Notes under the pieces: model-generated | What the model saw: the letters and a program-made list of their open reading frames with translations, nothing else | Database searches by the model: none | What the model was told of the DNA's origin: nothing | Position numbers and translations under genes: made by a program | Origin: Prevotellaceae bacterium | Lineage (GTDB): Bacteria; Bacteroidota; Bacteroidia; Bacteroidales; Bacteroidaceae | Assembly: GCA_022508635.1 (NCBI GenBank) | Contig: JAFLUV010000017.1 | Span: 1 to 20,430 of the forward strand | Length of the DNA: 20,430 nt | Direction of reading: 5' to 3' | Shown here: positions 7,656 to 16,200 of the stretch, one piece after another | How the letters are laid out: each line of letters starts with the position of its first letter | Numbering within the stretch: position 1 is the first letter of the stretch

Positions 7656-9439
7656 AAGGTCAGCGGCTATATATCCTCTGTGCGTCATTGTTTTTCGGTC
7701 TTTGCCTGCTTATGGCAGTCGCACCTCAGACCGACAAGAGCCGGCCGCAGTCTGGTAGCAAGGTACATTTGTTGCATGCTGATCGTCTGTTCTTCGACGA
7801 GAAGAAGCATCGTACTGCACAATTCTTGGTGGGCAACGTCCAGTTCAATCACGACGGTGCTTTGCTCTATTGCGACAGCGCGCTCTTCTACGAAGCCACA
7901 AACTCCCTTGATGCTTTTGGTCATGTCCTCCTGAATCAAGGCGATACGCTTTTGCTCAACAGCGAAGTGCTTTACTATAACGGCATGGACCAATTGGCAC
8001 GTGCCCGCTATGATGTCGTGCTTGAGCATGGCACAATGACCATCTACACGGATAGCCTCGACTATGATCGCCTCTATGACCTCGGCTATTTTTTCGAGGG
8101 TGGACGGCTCTTGGATCAAGGCAATGAGTTGACCAGCGACTGGGGAGAATACAGCCCGGCGACACGCGAAGCCGTTTTCAACTACAACGTCCGTTTGGTT
8201 AATCCCGCGCCTCCAGCCCAGCCAGAGACGGTGCTCATTTCCGACACGCTGCATTATAATACCCTGACGGCCATAGCACACATCGTCGGGCCATCCAATA
8301 TAGAGCACGGCGAGAATCACATCTATTCCGAGCTTGGCTACTACTATACGCAGACGAAGCACTCGCATCTGCTGGATCGGAGCATCCTGACCAATAACGG
8401 CAAACGCCTCGTGGGCGACAGCGTAGTATGGAACGACTCCTCTTCCACGGCCGAGGCATTCGGCAACGTAGTCTATTCAGATGAAGTCAACAAGAACATG
8501 TTTACCGGCGAGTACTGTTATTACGAGGATAGCACAGAATATGTCATGGCGACAGACAGTGCCGTTTCTATTGACTACAGCCAGCAAGATACGATGTATG
8601 TCCATGCCGATACGTTCAAGGTATTTACCTTCAATCTCGACACGGATTCTACCTACCGTGTCGTACATGCCTATCATCGTATGCGTGCCTACCGCCACGA
8701 CATCCAGGCGGTGTGCGACTCAATGGTCTACAGTACGCGCGACAGCATCCTTATCATGTATCGCGACCCCATTCTTTGGCAGGCAGGACAGCAACAATTG
8801 GGCGAGGAGATACAGATTTTTTTTAACGATAGCACCATTGACAGTACTCTGGTGCTACGGCAAGCCCTTTCGGTGGAACGGATTGACGACACACATTATA
8901 ATCAAGTGTCGGGACAAGAGATGCGTTCTTACTTCAAGGAAGGAGAATTGTACCTTACCACCTCGGAGGGCAACGTCTTTGTTAACTACTATCCCTTCGA
9001 CGACGACAGCATCATGGTGGAAATGAATCATACCGAGACGACATTGCTTAAAATGTTCTTGACCGAAAGGAAGGTGGATCATATTTGGATGCCTGCTGCT
9101 ACCGGCACCATGTATCCTATTCCACTTATTCCGCCTGAAATGCTCTACTTGCAAAACTTCGCATGGTTCGACTACATACGTCCGCTTAGCAAGGACGACA
9201 TCTTCGAATGGCGTTCCAAGAAAGTCGGATCTGAGCTTAAGGAAAGTGTTCGCCATGCTGCTCCCAAGCAGAGGCTCAGTGATATCAAGAAGCAAAAGGA
9301 TATCAGTTCCTCCCAGACATCCTCAGAGGAGGGCGAAACGCCTTCCGAAGAAAAGGAAGCTTTGCCAGAAGAAGGGGAGAGCGTGCTTAGGGACACAGAG
9401 AACTCTGAGAATCCAGAAAACGAAAATGATAGCCAATGA
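7652..9439 (+). CDS. OstA-like LPS transport protein (LptA/LptD N-terminal fold)
   Basis: The 595-residue protein has an N-terminal hydrophobic signal (about 6-24). The chain then shows repeated OstA-type beta-strand phrases: VHLLHADRLFFDEKK, ALLYCDSALFYEATNSLDAFGHVLLNQGDTLLLNSEVLYYNG, and similar lines to about residue 300. This is the beta-jellyroll fold of LptA and the periplasmic part of LptD that carries lipopolysaccharide. There is no sign of the C-terminal LptD barrel, so it is more like a long LptA/OstA-like protein. The last ~46 residues (550-595) are rich in Glu, Ser and Pro and look disordered. The start is GTG at 7652, overlapping the SurA-like stop. Its own TGA overlaps the ATG of the next gene (ATGA). 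The context beside SurA-like chaperones supports a role in outer-membrane assembly. Confidence 0.85.
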   Translation: MKGQRLYILCASLFFGLCLLMAVAPQTDKSRPQSGSKVHLLHADRLFFDEKKHRTAQFLVGNVQFNHDGALLYCDSALFYEATNSLDAFGHVLLNQGDTLLLNSEVLYYNGMDQLARARYDVVLEHGTMTIYTDSLDYDRLYDLGYFFEGGRLLDQGNELTSDWGEYSPATREAVFNYNVRLVNPAPPAQPETVLISDTLHYNTLTAIAHIVGPSNIEHGENHIYSELGYYYTQTKHSHLLDRSILTNNGKRLVGDSVVWNDSSSTAEAFGNVVYSDEVNKNMFTGEYCYYEDSTEYVMATDSAVSIDYSQQDTMYVHADTFKVFTFNLDTDSTYRVVHAYHRMRAYRHDIQAVCDSMVYSTRDSILIMYRDPILWQAGQQQLGEEIQIFFNDSTIDSTLVLRQALSVERIDDTHYNQVSGQEMRSYFKEGELYLTTSEGNVFVNYYPFDDDSIMVEMNHTETTLLKMFLTERKVDHIWMPAATGTMYPIPLIPPEMLYLQNFAWFDYIRPLSKDDIFEWRSKKVGSELKESVRHAAPKQRLSDIKKQKDISSSQTSSEEGETPSEEKEALPEEGESVLRDTENSENPENENDSQ

Positions 9440-9729
9440 AACTGTTCAGTACAAGGAAACCACGTAGCTTCCGCCGGGTAAGTATTTATACCGACGAGTC
9501 CCGCGACCGCTTGCAGCAGTTGGTTGATGACGTGAGGCGTGAGCAGGGCGAAGCGCCGATACAGGAAGCGCCCTACAATCCGGATAAGTTTCGGGGTACG
9601 TTCATCAACTTTACGCCCCGTGCAAAGAAGTACAAGGAGAGTAGCAAAAAGTTGGGATGGCCTGTGGCCATATTGTTAATCTTTGTTCTATGGATATTAT
9701 TAATTTTCCTGCTTAAAGGAATAAAATAA
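9436..9729 (+). CDS. Small tail-anchored membrane protein of unknown function
   Basis: The 97-residue protein has a basic N-terminus (KLFSTRKPRSFRRV), a short charged helix (about 20-38), a segment GTFINFTPRAKKYK, and one C-terminal membrane helix (about 75-93, WPVAILLIFVLWILLIFLL) followed by KGIK. The expected topology is a cytoplasmic N-terminal domain anchored by its tail. I do not recognise a family. It is translationally coupled to the OstA-like gene by an ATGA overlap, and mutL starts 34 bases later. Position suggests an envelope role, but that is inference only. Base composition and codon use look like its neighbours, and the coupling makes it a convincing gene despite its size. Confidence 0.8.
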   Translation: MKLFSTRKPRSFRRVSIYTDESRDRLQQLVDDVRREQGEAPIQEAPYNPDKFRGTFINFTPRAKKYKESSKKLGWPVAILLIFVLWILLIFLLKGIK

Positions 9730-9763
9730 GGCGGAGACGCTATAACAAATATCTCAACACAGC

Positions 9764-11584
9764 GTGGACATCATACATCTTCTTCCCGATTCTGTTGCCA
9801 ACCAGATTGCCGCAGGCGAGGTTGTGCAGCGTCCGGCATCCGTCATCAAAGAGCTGATGGAGAATGCCGTAGATGCTGGTGCATCGACTATTGATGTACT
9901 GGTGCAGGATGCTGGGCGCACGTCCATTCAGGTCATTGACGATGGGAAGGGGATGAGCGAGACGGATGCCCGCATGGCTTTTGAGCGTCATGCCACGTCG
10001 AAGATCTCACATGCCGAAGACCTTTTTAAGCTCCAGACCATGGGCTTTCGTGGCGAAGCGTTGGCCTCCATCGCTGCAGTGGCACAGGTCCGGCTCACCA
10101 CACGTACTGCAGAGCAGGAACTTGGCGTGCGACTGAGTATCGAAGGATCGCGCTTTCTGGGACAAGAAATGTGCTCATGCCCGGTGGGTGCCAATTTTGA
10201 GGTTAGCAACCTTTTTTTCAATGTGCCGGCACGTCGCAAGTTCCTCAAGACGAATCAGACAGAGCTGAGCAACATCATTCAGGATTTTGAGCGCATCGCA
10301 CTGGTCAATCCTTCCATCACTTTTTCTCTTTCGTCGGGTGGCAACCGGCTGATGCAATTACCGGCCGGTAGCAGCCTACAGCGCATTGTGAATATCTTTG
10401 GCAAGAAGCTCGGCGAACAGCTCCTGCCAGTGCAGGTAGAGACCTCGCTGGTACAGATAAGCGGTTTTGTGGGCAAGCCTGATTCTGCCCGCAAGAAGGG
10501 AGCCTCGCAATTCCTTTTCGTCAATGGGCGCTTTATGCGTCACCCGCGTTTTCACTATGCTGTGATGGAGGCATTCAACCATCTTATCCCAGAGGGTGAC
10601 CAGGTGCCTTACTTCATCTTCTTTCAGGTGAATCCCGCCGCTATTGATGTCAACATACATCCCACGAAGACCGAGATTAAGTTTGAGAACGAACAGGAGA
10701 TATGGGCCATCGTCGTGGCTGCCGTGCGCGATGCTTTGGGCAAGTTCAACGCCGTGCCGACCATCGACTTCGACGTAGAGGGAAGGCCTGACATTCCAGC
10801 TTTCAGGGGTGGAGATCCTGCCAGTGTCAAAGCACCCTGCGTGCAGCTTGATACAAGTTTCAATCCTTTCAATTCACACAGCCGGAATCGCAATCCCGTC
10901 CGACAATGGGAGAAGCTCTACGAGGAAGCTCGCGGCATGGAGCAGCAAAAGACCATGTCAGTTCCGCCCACGGGGGACGATCCTGATAAATCGGACGGCC
11001 AGATCCTCTTTTCCGAGGAAATGGAGATGAGTTCGCATCACTACCAGTACAAGGGGCAGTACATCTTGACCGCCGTGCAGTCAGGGTTGATGATAGTCGA
11101 CCAGCGTCGTGCCCACATACGCATCCTCTACGAACGTTATCTCCGGCAGATACGAGAGCACAATGCAGCTACGCAGGGACTTCTTTTTCCTGAGTTGCTT
11201 GAACTCTCACCCTCAGATGCTGCCGTGCTCACGGCCATGCTCGACGATGTGCGTGCCTTGGGGTTTGACATTTCACCACTGGGTGGTAGCAGCTTTTCCA
11301 TTGGCGGCGCACCTTTGGGTCTGAACAATCCTCTCGCAGTCGTGCAGGAGATGGTGGAATCGGCCAAGATACAGGATGGCGGCTATGCCGGTGCCATGCA
11401 CCACAAGCTGGCACTTGTATTGGCACGCCATAATGCCATAGAAATAGGTGAAGTCCTTGCACCGATGCAGATGGAAGGCATCATAGGCGACCTCTTTCTC
11501 TGCGAGAATCCCAATCTCTCTCCCAGCGGAAAGACGGTATTCACCATCCTCGGGCAGGATGCAATAGACAAGATGTTCAACTGA
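9764..11584 (+). CDS. mutL: DNA mismatch repair protein MutL
   Basis: The 606-residue MutL is the ATPase that links MutS mismatch recognition to downstream repair. The GHKL ATPase motifs are intact: ELMENAVDAG (Glu30, Asn34), DDGKGM (59-64), ATSKI (77-81) and GFRGEAL (94-100). The transducer domain contains SQFLFVNGRFMRHP, and IDVNIHPTKTEIKF closes the N-terminal part. After a variable linker the dimerisation/endonuclease domain begins near 420. The metal-binding motif DQHA(X)2E(X)4E is replaced by DQRRAHIRILYE (446-457), so His and the first Glu are absent. The start is GTG at 9764 (DIIHLLPDSVANQIAAGEV), as family alignment demands. It is the last gene of the tight plus-strand run. trpS starts 67 bases on, after a hairpin. 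Confidence 0.96.
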   Translation: MDIIHLLPDSVANQIAAGEVVQRPASVIKELMENAVDAGASTIDVLVQDAGRTSIQVIDDGKGMSETDARMAFERHATSKISHAEDLFKLQTMGFRGEALASIAAVAQVRLTTRTAEQELGVRLSIEGSRFLGQEMCSCPVGANFEVSNLFFNVPARRKFLKTNQTELSNIIQDFERIALVNPSITFSLSSGGNRLMQLPAGSSLQRIVNIFGKKLGEQLLPVQVETSLVQISGFVGKPDSARKKGASQFLFVNGRFMRHPRFHYAVMEAFNHLIPEGDQVPYFIFFQVNPAAIDVNIHPTKTEIKFENEQEIWAIVVAAVRDALGKFNAVPTIDFDVEGRPDIPAFRGGDPASVKAPCVQLDTSFNPFNSHSRNRNPVRQWEKLYEEARGMEQQKTMSVPPTGDDPDKSDGQILFSEEMEMSSHHYQYKGQYILTAVQSGLMIVDQRRAHIRILYERYLRQIREHNAATQGLLFPELLELSPSDAAVLTAMLDDVRALGFDISPLGGSSFSIGGAPLGLNNPLAVVQEMVESAKIQDGGYAGAMHHKLALVLARHNAIEIGEVLAPMQMEGIIGDLFLCENPNLSPSGKTVFTILGQDAIDKMFN

Positions 11585-11613
11585 GCCGCCTCCTCTCCTT
11601 TGGGGAAGGTGGC
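11585..11613 (+). other. Stable hairpin between mutL and trpS
   Basis: Arms GCCGCCT (11585-11591) and AGGTGGC (11607-11613) pair with one G-T. An inner stem, TCTCC against GGGGA, encloses a TTT loop, with a two-base bulge between the two stems. It begins right after the mutL stop. No T-run follows, so it is not a standard intrinsic terminator. It shares the phrase TCCTTTGGGGAAG with the hairpin at 1503-1528. Confidence 0.45.
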
Positions 11614-11651
11614 AGAAGCAATTTGAGAAGCAAAGACAAATATATAATATT

Positions 11652-12740
11652 ATGGAAAAGATTATCCTTACCGGCGACCGCCCGACGGGCAAACTCCATA
11701 TTGGGCACTACGTTGGTTCGCTCCGCCGTCGCGTGGAGCTGCAAGACTCTGGTCTCTACGACAAGATTTTCGTCTTCGAGGCTGATGCACAGGCACTCAC
11801 CGACAACATCGAGAATCCGGAGAAGGTGCGCCAGAATGTCATCGAAGTAGCTCTCGACTACCTGGCTGCCGGCCTTGACCCGGAGCGGACAACGCTCTTC
11901 ATACAGAGTCAGATTCCCGAGCTCTGCGAACTTTCGTTCTATTTTATGGATCTGGTCAGCGTCTCGCGCTTGCAGCGCAATCCGACGGTTAAGACCGAGA
12001 TACAGATGCGAGGCTTCAGTGGCGAGAGCATCCCCGTGGGCTTCTTCACCTATCCTGTCAGCCAGGCTGCCGACATTGCCATGTTCAAGGCGACGACCGT
12101 GCCGGCAGGCGACGACCAGGAACCCATGCTTGAGCAATGTCGCGAAATCGTGCGTCGTTTCAATAATATCTATGGTGAAACGCTCGTTGAGCCTAACATC
12201 CTGCTGCCCGAGAATGCTGCCTGCTTGCGCTTGCCCGGCATTGACGGCAAGGCCAAGATGAGCAAAAGTCTGGGCAACTGTATCTACCTGAGCGACTCTG
12301 CTGACGAGGTTGCCAAGAAAGTCAAGACGATGTATACAGACCCCTTGCACTTGCAGGTTAATGACCCGGGGCATTTGGAGGGCAATACCGTGTTTACCTA
12401 CCTGGATGCCTTTGCCACAGACGAGCAGGTATCACGTCTTACCACCGACTACACAACGCTACAGGAGATGAAGGATCACTACACGCGTGGCGGACTGGGC
12501 GACATGAAGTGTAAGAAGCTGCTGACGGCTGTGCTGCAGGAGGTGCTCGATCCCATCCGCCAGCGTCGTGCCGAATACGAGAAGGACATACCTGCCGTCT
12601 ACGAGATACTGCGCAAGGGCTGTGAGGTAGCTCGCGCTGCGGCCTGTGAAACAATGGACGAGGTGCGCAGAGCTATGAAGATAAACTATTTTGACGACCG
12701 TGCCCTCATTGAGGAACAAGCACGCCGTTTCCAGAACTGA
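11652..12740 (+). CDS. trpS: Tryptophanyl-tRNA synthetase
   Basis: This class I synthetase charges tRNA-Trp in the cytoplasm. The 362-residue protein opens MEKIILTGDRPTGKLHIGHY, giving the nucleotide-binding HIGH motif at 16-19, and carries KMSKS at 202-206 (DGKAKMSKSLGN). Other family landmarks are DNIENPEKVRQNV and PVSQAADIAMFKA in the tryptophan-binding region. The TGDRPTGKLHIGHYVGSL opening is the TrpRS variant known from streptococci and Bacteroidetes rather than the E. coli TIGN type. At 362 residues it is slightly longer than the usual 330-340. The ATG lies 67 bases after mutL, and no clear TAnnTTTG box precedes it, so it may be read from upstream. A terminator follows 36 bases after the stop. 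Confidence 0.96.
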   Translation: MEKIILTGDRPTGKLHIGHYVGSLRRRVELQDSGLYDKIFVFEADAQALTDNIENPEKVRQNVIEVALDYLAAGLDPERTTLFIQSQIPELCELSFYFMDLVSVSRLQRNPTVKTEIQMRGFSGESIPVGFFTYPVSQAADIAMFKATTVPAGDDQEPMLEQCREIVRRFNNIYGETLVEPNILLPENAACLRLPGIDGKAKMSKSLGNCIYLSDSADEVAKKVKTMYTDPLHLQVNDPGHLEGNTVFTYLDAFATDEQVSRLTTDYTTLQEMKDHYTRGGLGDMKCKKLLTAVLQEVLDPIRQRRAEYEKDIPAVYEILRKGCEVARAAACETMDEVRRAMKINYFDDRALIEEQARRFQN

Positions 12741-12776
12741 CGGCAGAACCTTATTCTTTACAAGGAACGCAAGATC

Positions 12777-12808
12777 GGGTGGGAGGCATCAGGCTTCCCA
12801 CCCTTTTT
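12777..12808 (+). terminator. Intrinsic terminator after trpS
   Basis: An 11-bp stem starts GGGTGGGAGGC (12777-12787) and ends in CCCACCC (12797-12803), with one G-T pair and a 5-base loop. Five Ts (12804-12808) follow directly. It lies between trpS and the converging yccF-like gene, whose stop is only 7 bases further on. Confidence 0.9.
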
Positions 12809-12814
12809 CGTCTG

Positions 12815-13180
12815 TCATCCAACTTCTCGTCCGAAAGGCGTAAGTGCAATTCCTGCCAATTTGAAATGTTGTTTCCCAAAGGGAATACCAATGATGGTAA
12901 TGCAGAATACTACGCCAAGAAGCAGGTGTTCCAGGCAAATGAATATGCCGCCACACAGTAGCCACAATACGTTCATTGCTGTGTTCAGGCACCCGCTTGT
13001 CGGTTTCTTCCTTACTGTCGTTCCAAACGGCCACAGCGCAAGCATGCCCAGCTTCAGTATCTGCAAGCCGAACGGAATACCCACAATCGTTATCATCATC
13101 ACAAGGCTGCAAATCATATATTGTATGGCAAGCTCAAGCCCGCCGAGCAGCATCCAAATGATATTACCTAATATCTTCAT
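12815..13180 (-). CDS. YccF-family inner-membrane protein
   Basis: The 121-residue hydrophobic protein is built of two YccF repeats: IVGIPFGLQILKLG (32-45) with WPFG after it, and IIGIPFGKQHFKLAG (96-110) with TPFG after it. Each repeat is flanked by membrane-spanning stretches (about 5-35 and 70-100). The double-repeat layout and length match the YccF domain family, an integral membrane family without an assigned biochemical function. The gene stands alone on the minus strand, converging on trpS. The terminator of the giant gene lies immediately upstream (from 13217), so it needs its own promoter within about 36 bases or relies on readthrough. A weak TATATTTT on the minus strand near 13203-13210 resembles the -7 box but lacks the final G. 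Confidence 0.88.
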   Translation of the reverse strand: MKILGNIIWMLLGGLELAIQYMICSLVMMITIVGIPFGLQILKLGMLALWPFGTTVRKKPTSGCLNTAMNVLWLLCGGIFICLEHLLLGVVFCITIIGIPFGKQHFKLAGIALTPFGREVG

Positions 13181-13211
13181 TTTATTCTTTCTGTTTAGTT
13201 GAAAAATATAT

Positions 13212-13268
13212 AAAAAAATCCTCCTTCCTTGACCTCCCCCGTGAAGAGGGAGGCAGGGAAGGAGGATT
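13212..13268 (-). terminator. Very stable intrinsic terminator after the giant gene
   Basis: A perfect 12-bp outer stem (AATCCTCCTTCC at 13217-13228 with its complement at 13257-13268) encloses an inner 6-bp CCTCCC/GGGAGG stem (13233-13238 and 13248-13253). Read on the minus strand, it is followed by a run of seven Ts (13212-13218, overlapping the stem foot). It lies 27 bases after the stop of the 2303-residue gene. Confidence 0.92.
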
Positions 13269-13295
13269 CTAATTTACCGGACTACGGTGTGTCTA

Positions 13296-16200
13296 TTACT
13301 GAGCCATGATGTTCAGTATGACAACGAAGTCGGCGATGTCTACCTTACCATCATTGTTGAGGTCGGCAGCAGCGTCGTTGTTGCCGTCAGCCATGATGTT
13401 AAGGATGACTACTGCGTCGGCGATGTCCACCTTGCCGTCGTTGTTGAGGTCACCGTTCGGGCCGGCAGTGCCGATGCCGTTACCGGGAGTAACGAACTTG
13501 TTGTCCGACAGGCCGGGAATGGTGTAGACGCTCATCGTCTTCGATGCCTCGGAAGCGACGTACAGGTTGTTCGCGTAGTCGAATGCCAGGCTGGCGACGG
13601 TGGTCTCCGTGGTGGTGACGGTGGCCTTCGCCTCAAGGAAGATCATGCCGTTATCTCGAGGCACGTAGTTAGTTTCATAGATGACAACCCTGCTTGTGCC
13701 CATCGGGATGGCAATATAGCGTCCGTCAGCCGTCGTAGCCATTTTGCCGCCACGAGTAATCGTGCTGATGTTGCTGTAGTCCTCCTTGCCTTCTGCATTG
13801 TAGTGCTTGATGGCAGGTTCGTCGGCAGATACAGAGTTATTGTACTGCACGTACCACAGACCACCTTGACCATCCTCGTGGATACCCACGTGGGAAGGAT
13901 TAATGGTATAGACACCATCCAGAGGCTCGAAGTTGGCAGAGGGAGCACCAGACCATTCGGTAGCCGTACCGAGGTTGTAGACAGAGCAGTTGTAGTCGGT
14001 GACATTGGACTTGCCGTCGCTACGCTGTGCGCCCAGTACGTACATCTTCAGATCCTCGCCCTGGCCTTCGAATGCCAAGCCGATGGCCATGCGGGTCTGC
14101 TCCTCGTCGCCTACGTAGGTGATACCCGTTGCCTCGTCAAGTTCGCCGCCAGTGAAGACGGGCTTCCAATCTTCGTTGAGGTTCTCGGGATTAAGCTCGT
14201 AGACAGAGCTGGGGCTGACACCGGCAGCACGTGCCACGAAGAGGCGGCCGTCAGCCGTGAAGCGGATGTCCTTCAGGTCGAAGTTGAAATTGCCAGTAAC
14301 GACAAGCGGTGTCTCGTCGGCAATATCAAGTCCGCCGTAGAAACCGGGAGTGCCGTCTGCAGCATTGATGGGGTTGAAACCTGCATCGAATGCGAAGAGA
14401 GCACCATGCTTCTCGCTGGAGATATACTCACCATCATAGTCCTCGACGCGGGTCTCGGCAACGAGTACCTGACCGAAGCCCTTGCTTGCGGGATTGTTGT
14501 TGATAGCCATGCCAAAGGGACTGTATACCTTCTGGCTCTCACCCATCTTGAGTGCATCGAGAGAACCCTTGCTGGTAATCTCAACATCATAGTCAAGAGA
14601 AGTTGCGTCTGCACCAAGCTTAGCAGCATCAATTGATACGGAGTGTGCACCAGCCGTGAGAGTTTCTGCGGGAACGTTTTCAGAGTAAACCTTCTTGTCG
14701 CCATCGTAGAAGTTGATGGTTGCAGCTTCTGCCTCGGCGTTGAGGCTGAAGTCAACGACAACGTTGCTACCCCTCAGGTTAGCGCCGAGGTTGTATGCGA
14801 ACGCATTGAGCTGAGGATTGGGCTTCTCGTTGATGTACTTGCCGCCATAGTAGTATACGATGTCACCATCGAACAGCTTGGGAGTCGCATCTGTGCCGAT
14901 GGTCTGGAACCATGCGGGTTCTTCGCTCTGGCTGCCGTTCAGGCGATAGGTGATCTCACCGCTTGCCAGCTGCTCTGCAGTAGCCAGTGTGCCGGCTGCA
15001 TCGCCCCATGCCTTGACATAGAATACGTTGCTGACCGTGCAGTTGCCGGGGTTACGGCTCACGATGTTGGAGCTGCTGGCACTGATGGTAATATCCTTGG
15101 AGAGGATGAGCGTATTGCGAACGGTGATAGCGCTACCTGCCCAACCGCAGACACCGCCGCAAGAGTTGGTCGCTTCGCCAAGCATTGTGTTGTTCACGAT
15201 ACAGTTTTCAATCACTGTGCCTTCGCCTGCATTGTGACCAACGACACCGCCGTGTGTACCGTCACCCACAATTGAGGAGTGCATGGTGATGTTGATTTCA
15301 CAGTTCTGGATAGTAGCACCATAGGTGTAACCTGTCAGACCACCGATGTACTTCTGCGAGGAGAAGTATTCGCCGCTCAGCTTGAGGTTCTTGACGGTAG
15401 CGTGATCCAGTGTGTTGAAGAAGCCGCAACGGCCCTGGTCATCATCGTAGTTGATGTAGAGGTTCTTGACGGTGTGACCCTGACCATCGAACTCGCCGCG
15501 ATAGCTATAGTCCCAACGGTTGATGGGCTGCATAGCGATGCCGCTCATGTCGATGTCGTTAGTGAGCTTAGCCTTGACGTTATAGTCAACGTAGCTGGAC
15601 ATTGCACGGAAGAACGCAAGCTGCTTGGGTGTGCCAACGAGATAGTAGCCTTCCTCGTCCTGCGGAACAAGGATGCTGGCAAGAAGCTCGTTGTTCATAG
15701 AAGGATTAAGAGCCTCCTCTGTGCTGTATGCACCCTCTTCGTAGGCATTGAGCATCTCGGATGAAGTGAGGAAAAGTGCCTCTGTCTCATCCTCATTGAA
15801 GAGCATTTCGCCAGTCTCGATGTATTCGCCGGTATCCTCGTCCTTCTCAACAAGAGCCAGGTTTGCTGCTTCTGCCCAGCCTATGCCGGAAGCCATGTTA
15901 TGGAGATAGATGTAGGCCTGCTTGCCTTCGTAGATGTTTTCGAAGAGTCCGGAGAACTTCTCAACGAGAGCCGCCTTGCTTTCTGCGCTGCTGGCAGAAT
16001 TAACCTCGCTAACAGCGGCGTCAAGTGCATTTCTCAGCTCGGCCGGGTAGTTGGGATCCAATGCAGCAGCCTCATCAATGTTGGCAATGTGATTGACGAG
16101 TGTAGTAGCACGGGCAACCATGTTCTCAAGCACTTTGTCAAGAGCATCGCTGGTCTCACCGCTTTCCGCGTCGCCACAATAGGTCACGTTGATAGCGCTC

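Noticed and set aside
13297..13449. Evidence for a cellulosome
   Set aside because: A dockerin alone is not enough: no cohesin, scaffoldin or glycoside hydrolase is recognisable in the window.
13287..14636. 449-residue plus-strand reading frame opposite the giant gene, with further long ones at 15900-17207 and 17721-18680
   Set aside because: They are antisense to a continuous 2303-residue frame with signal peptide, domains, promoter and terminator. Their valine- and cysteine-rich translations show no recognisable domain and reflect codon bias on the opposite strand.
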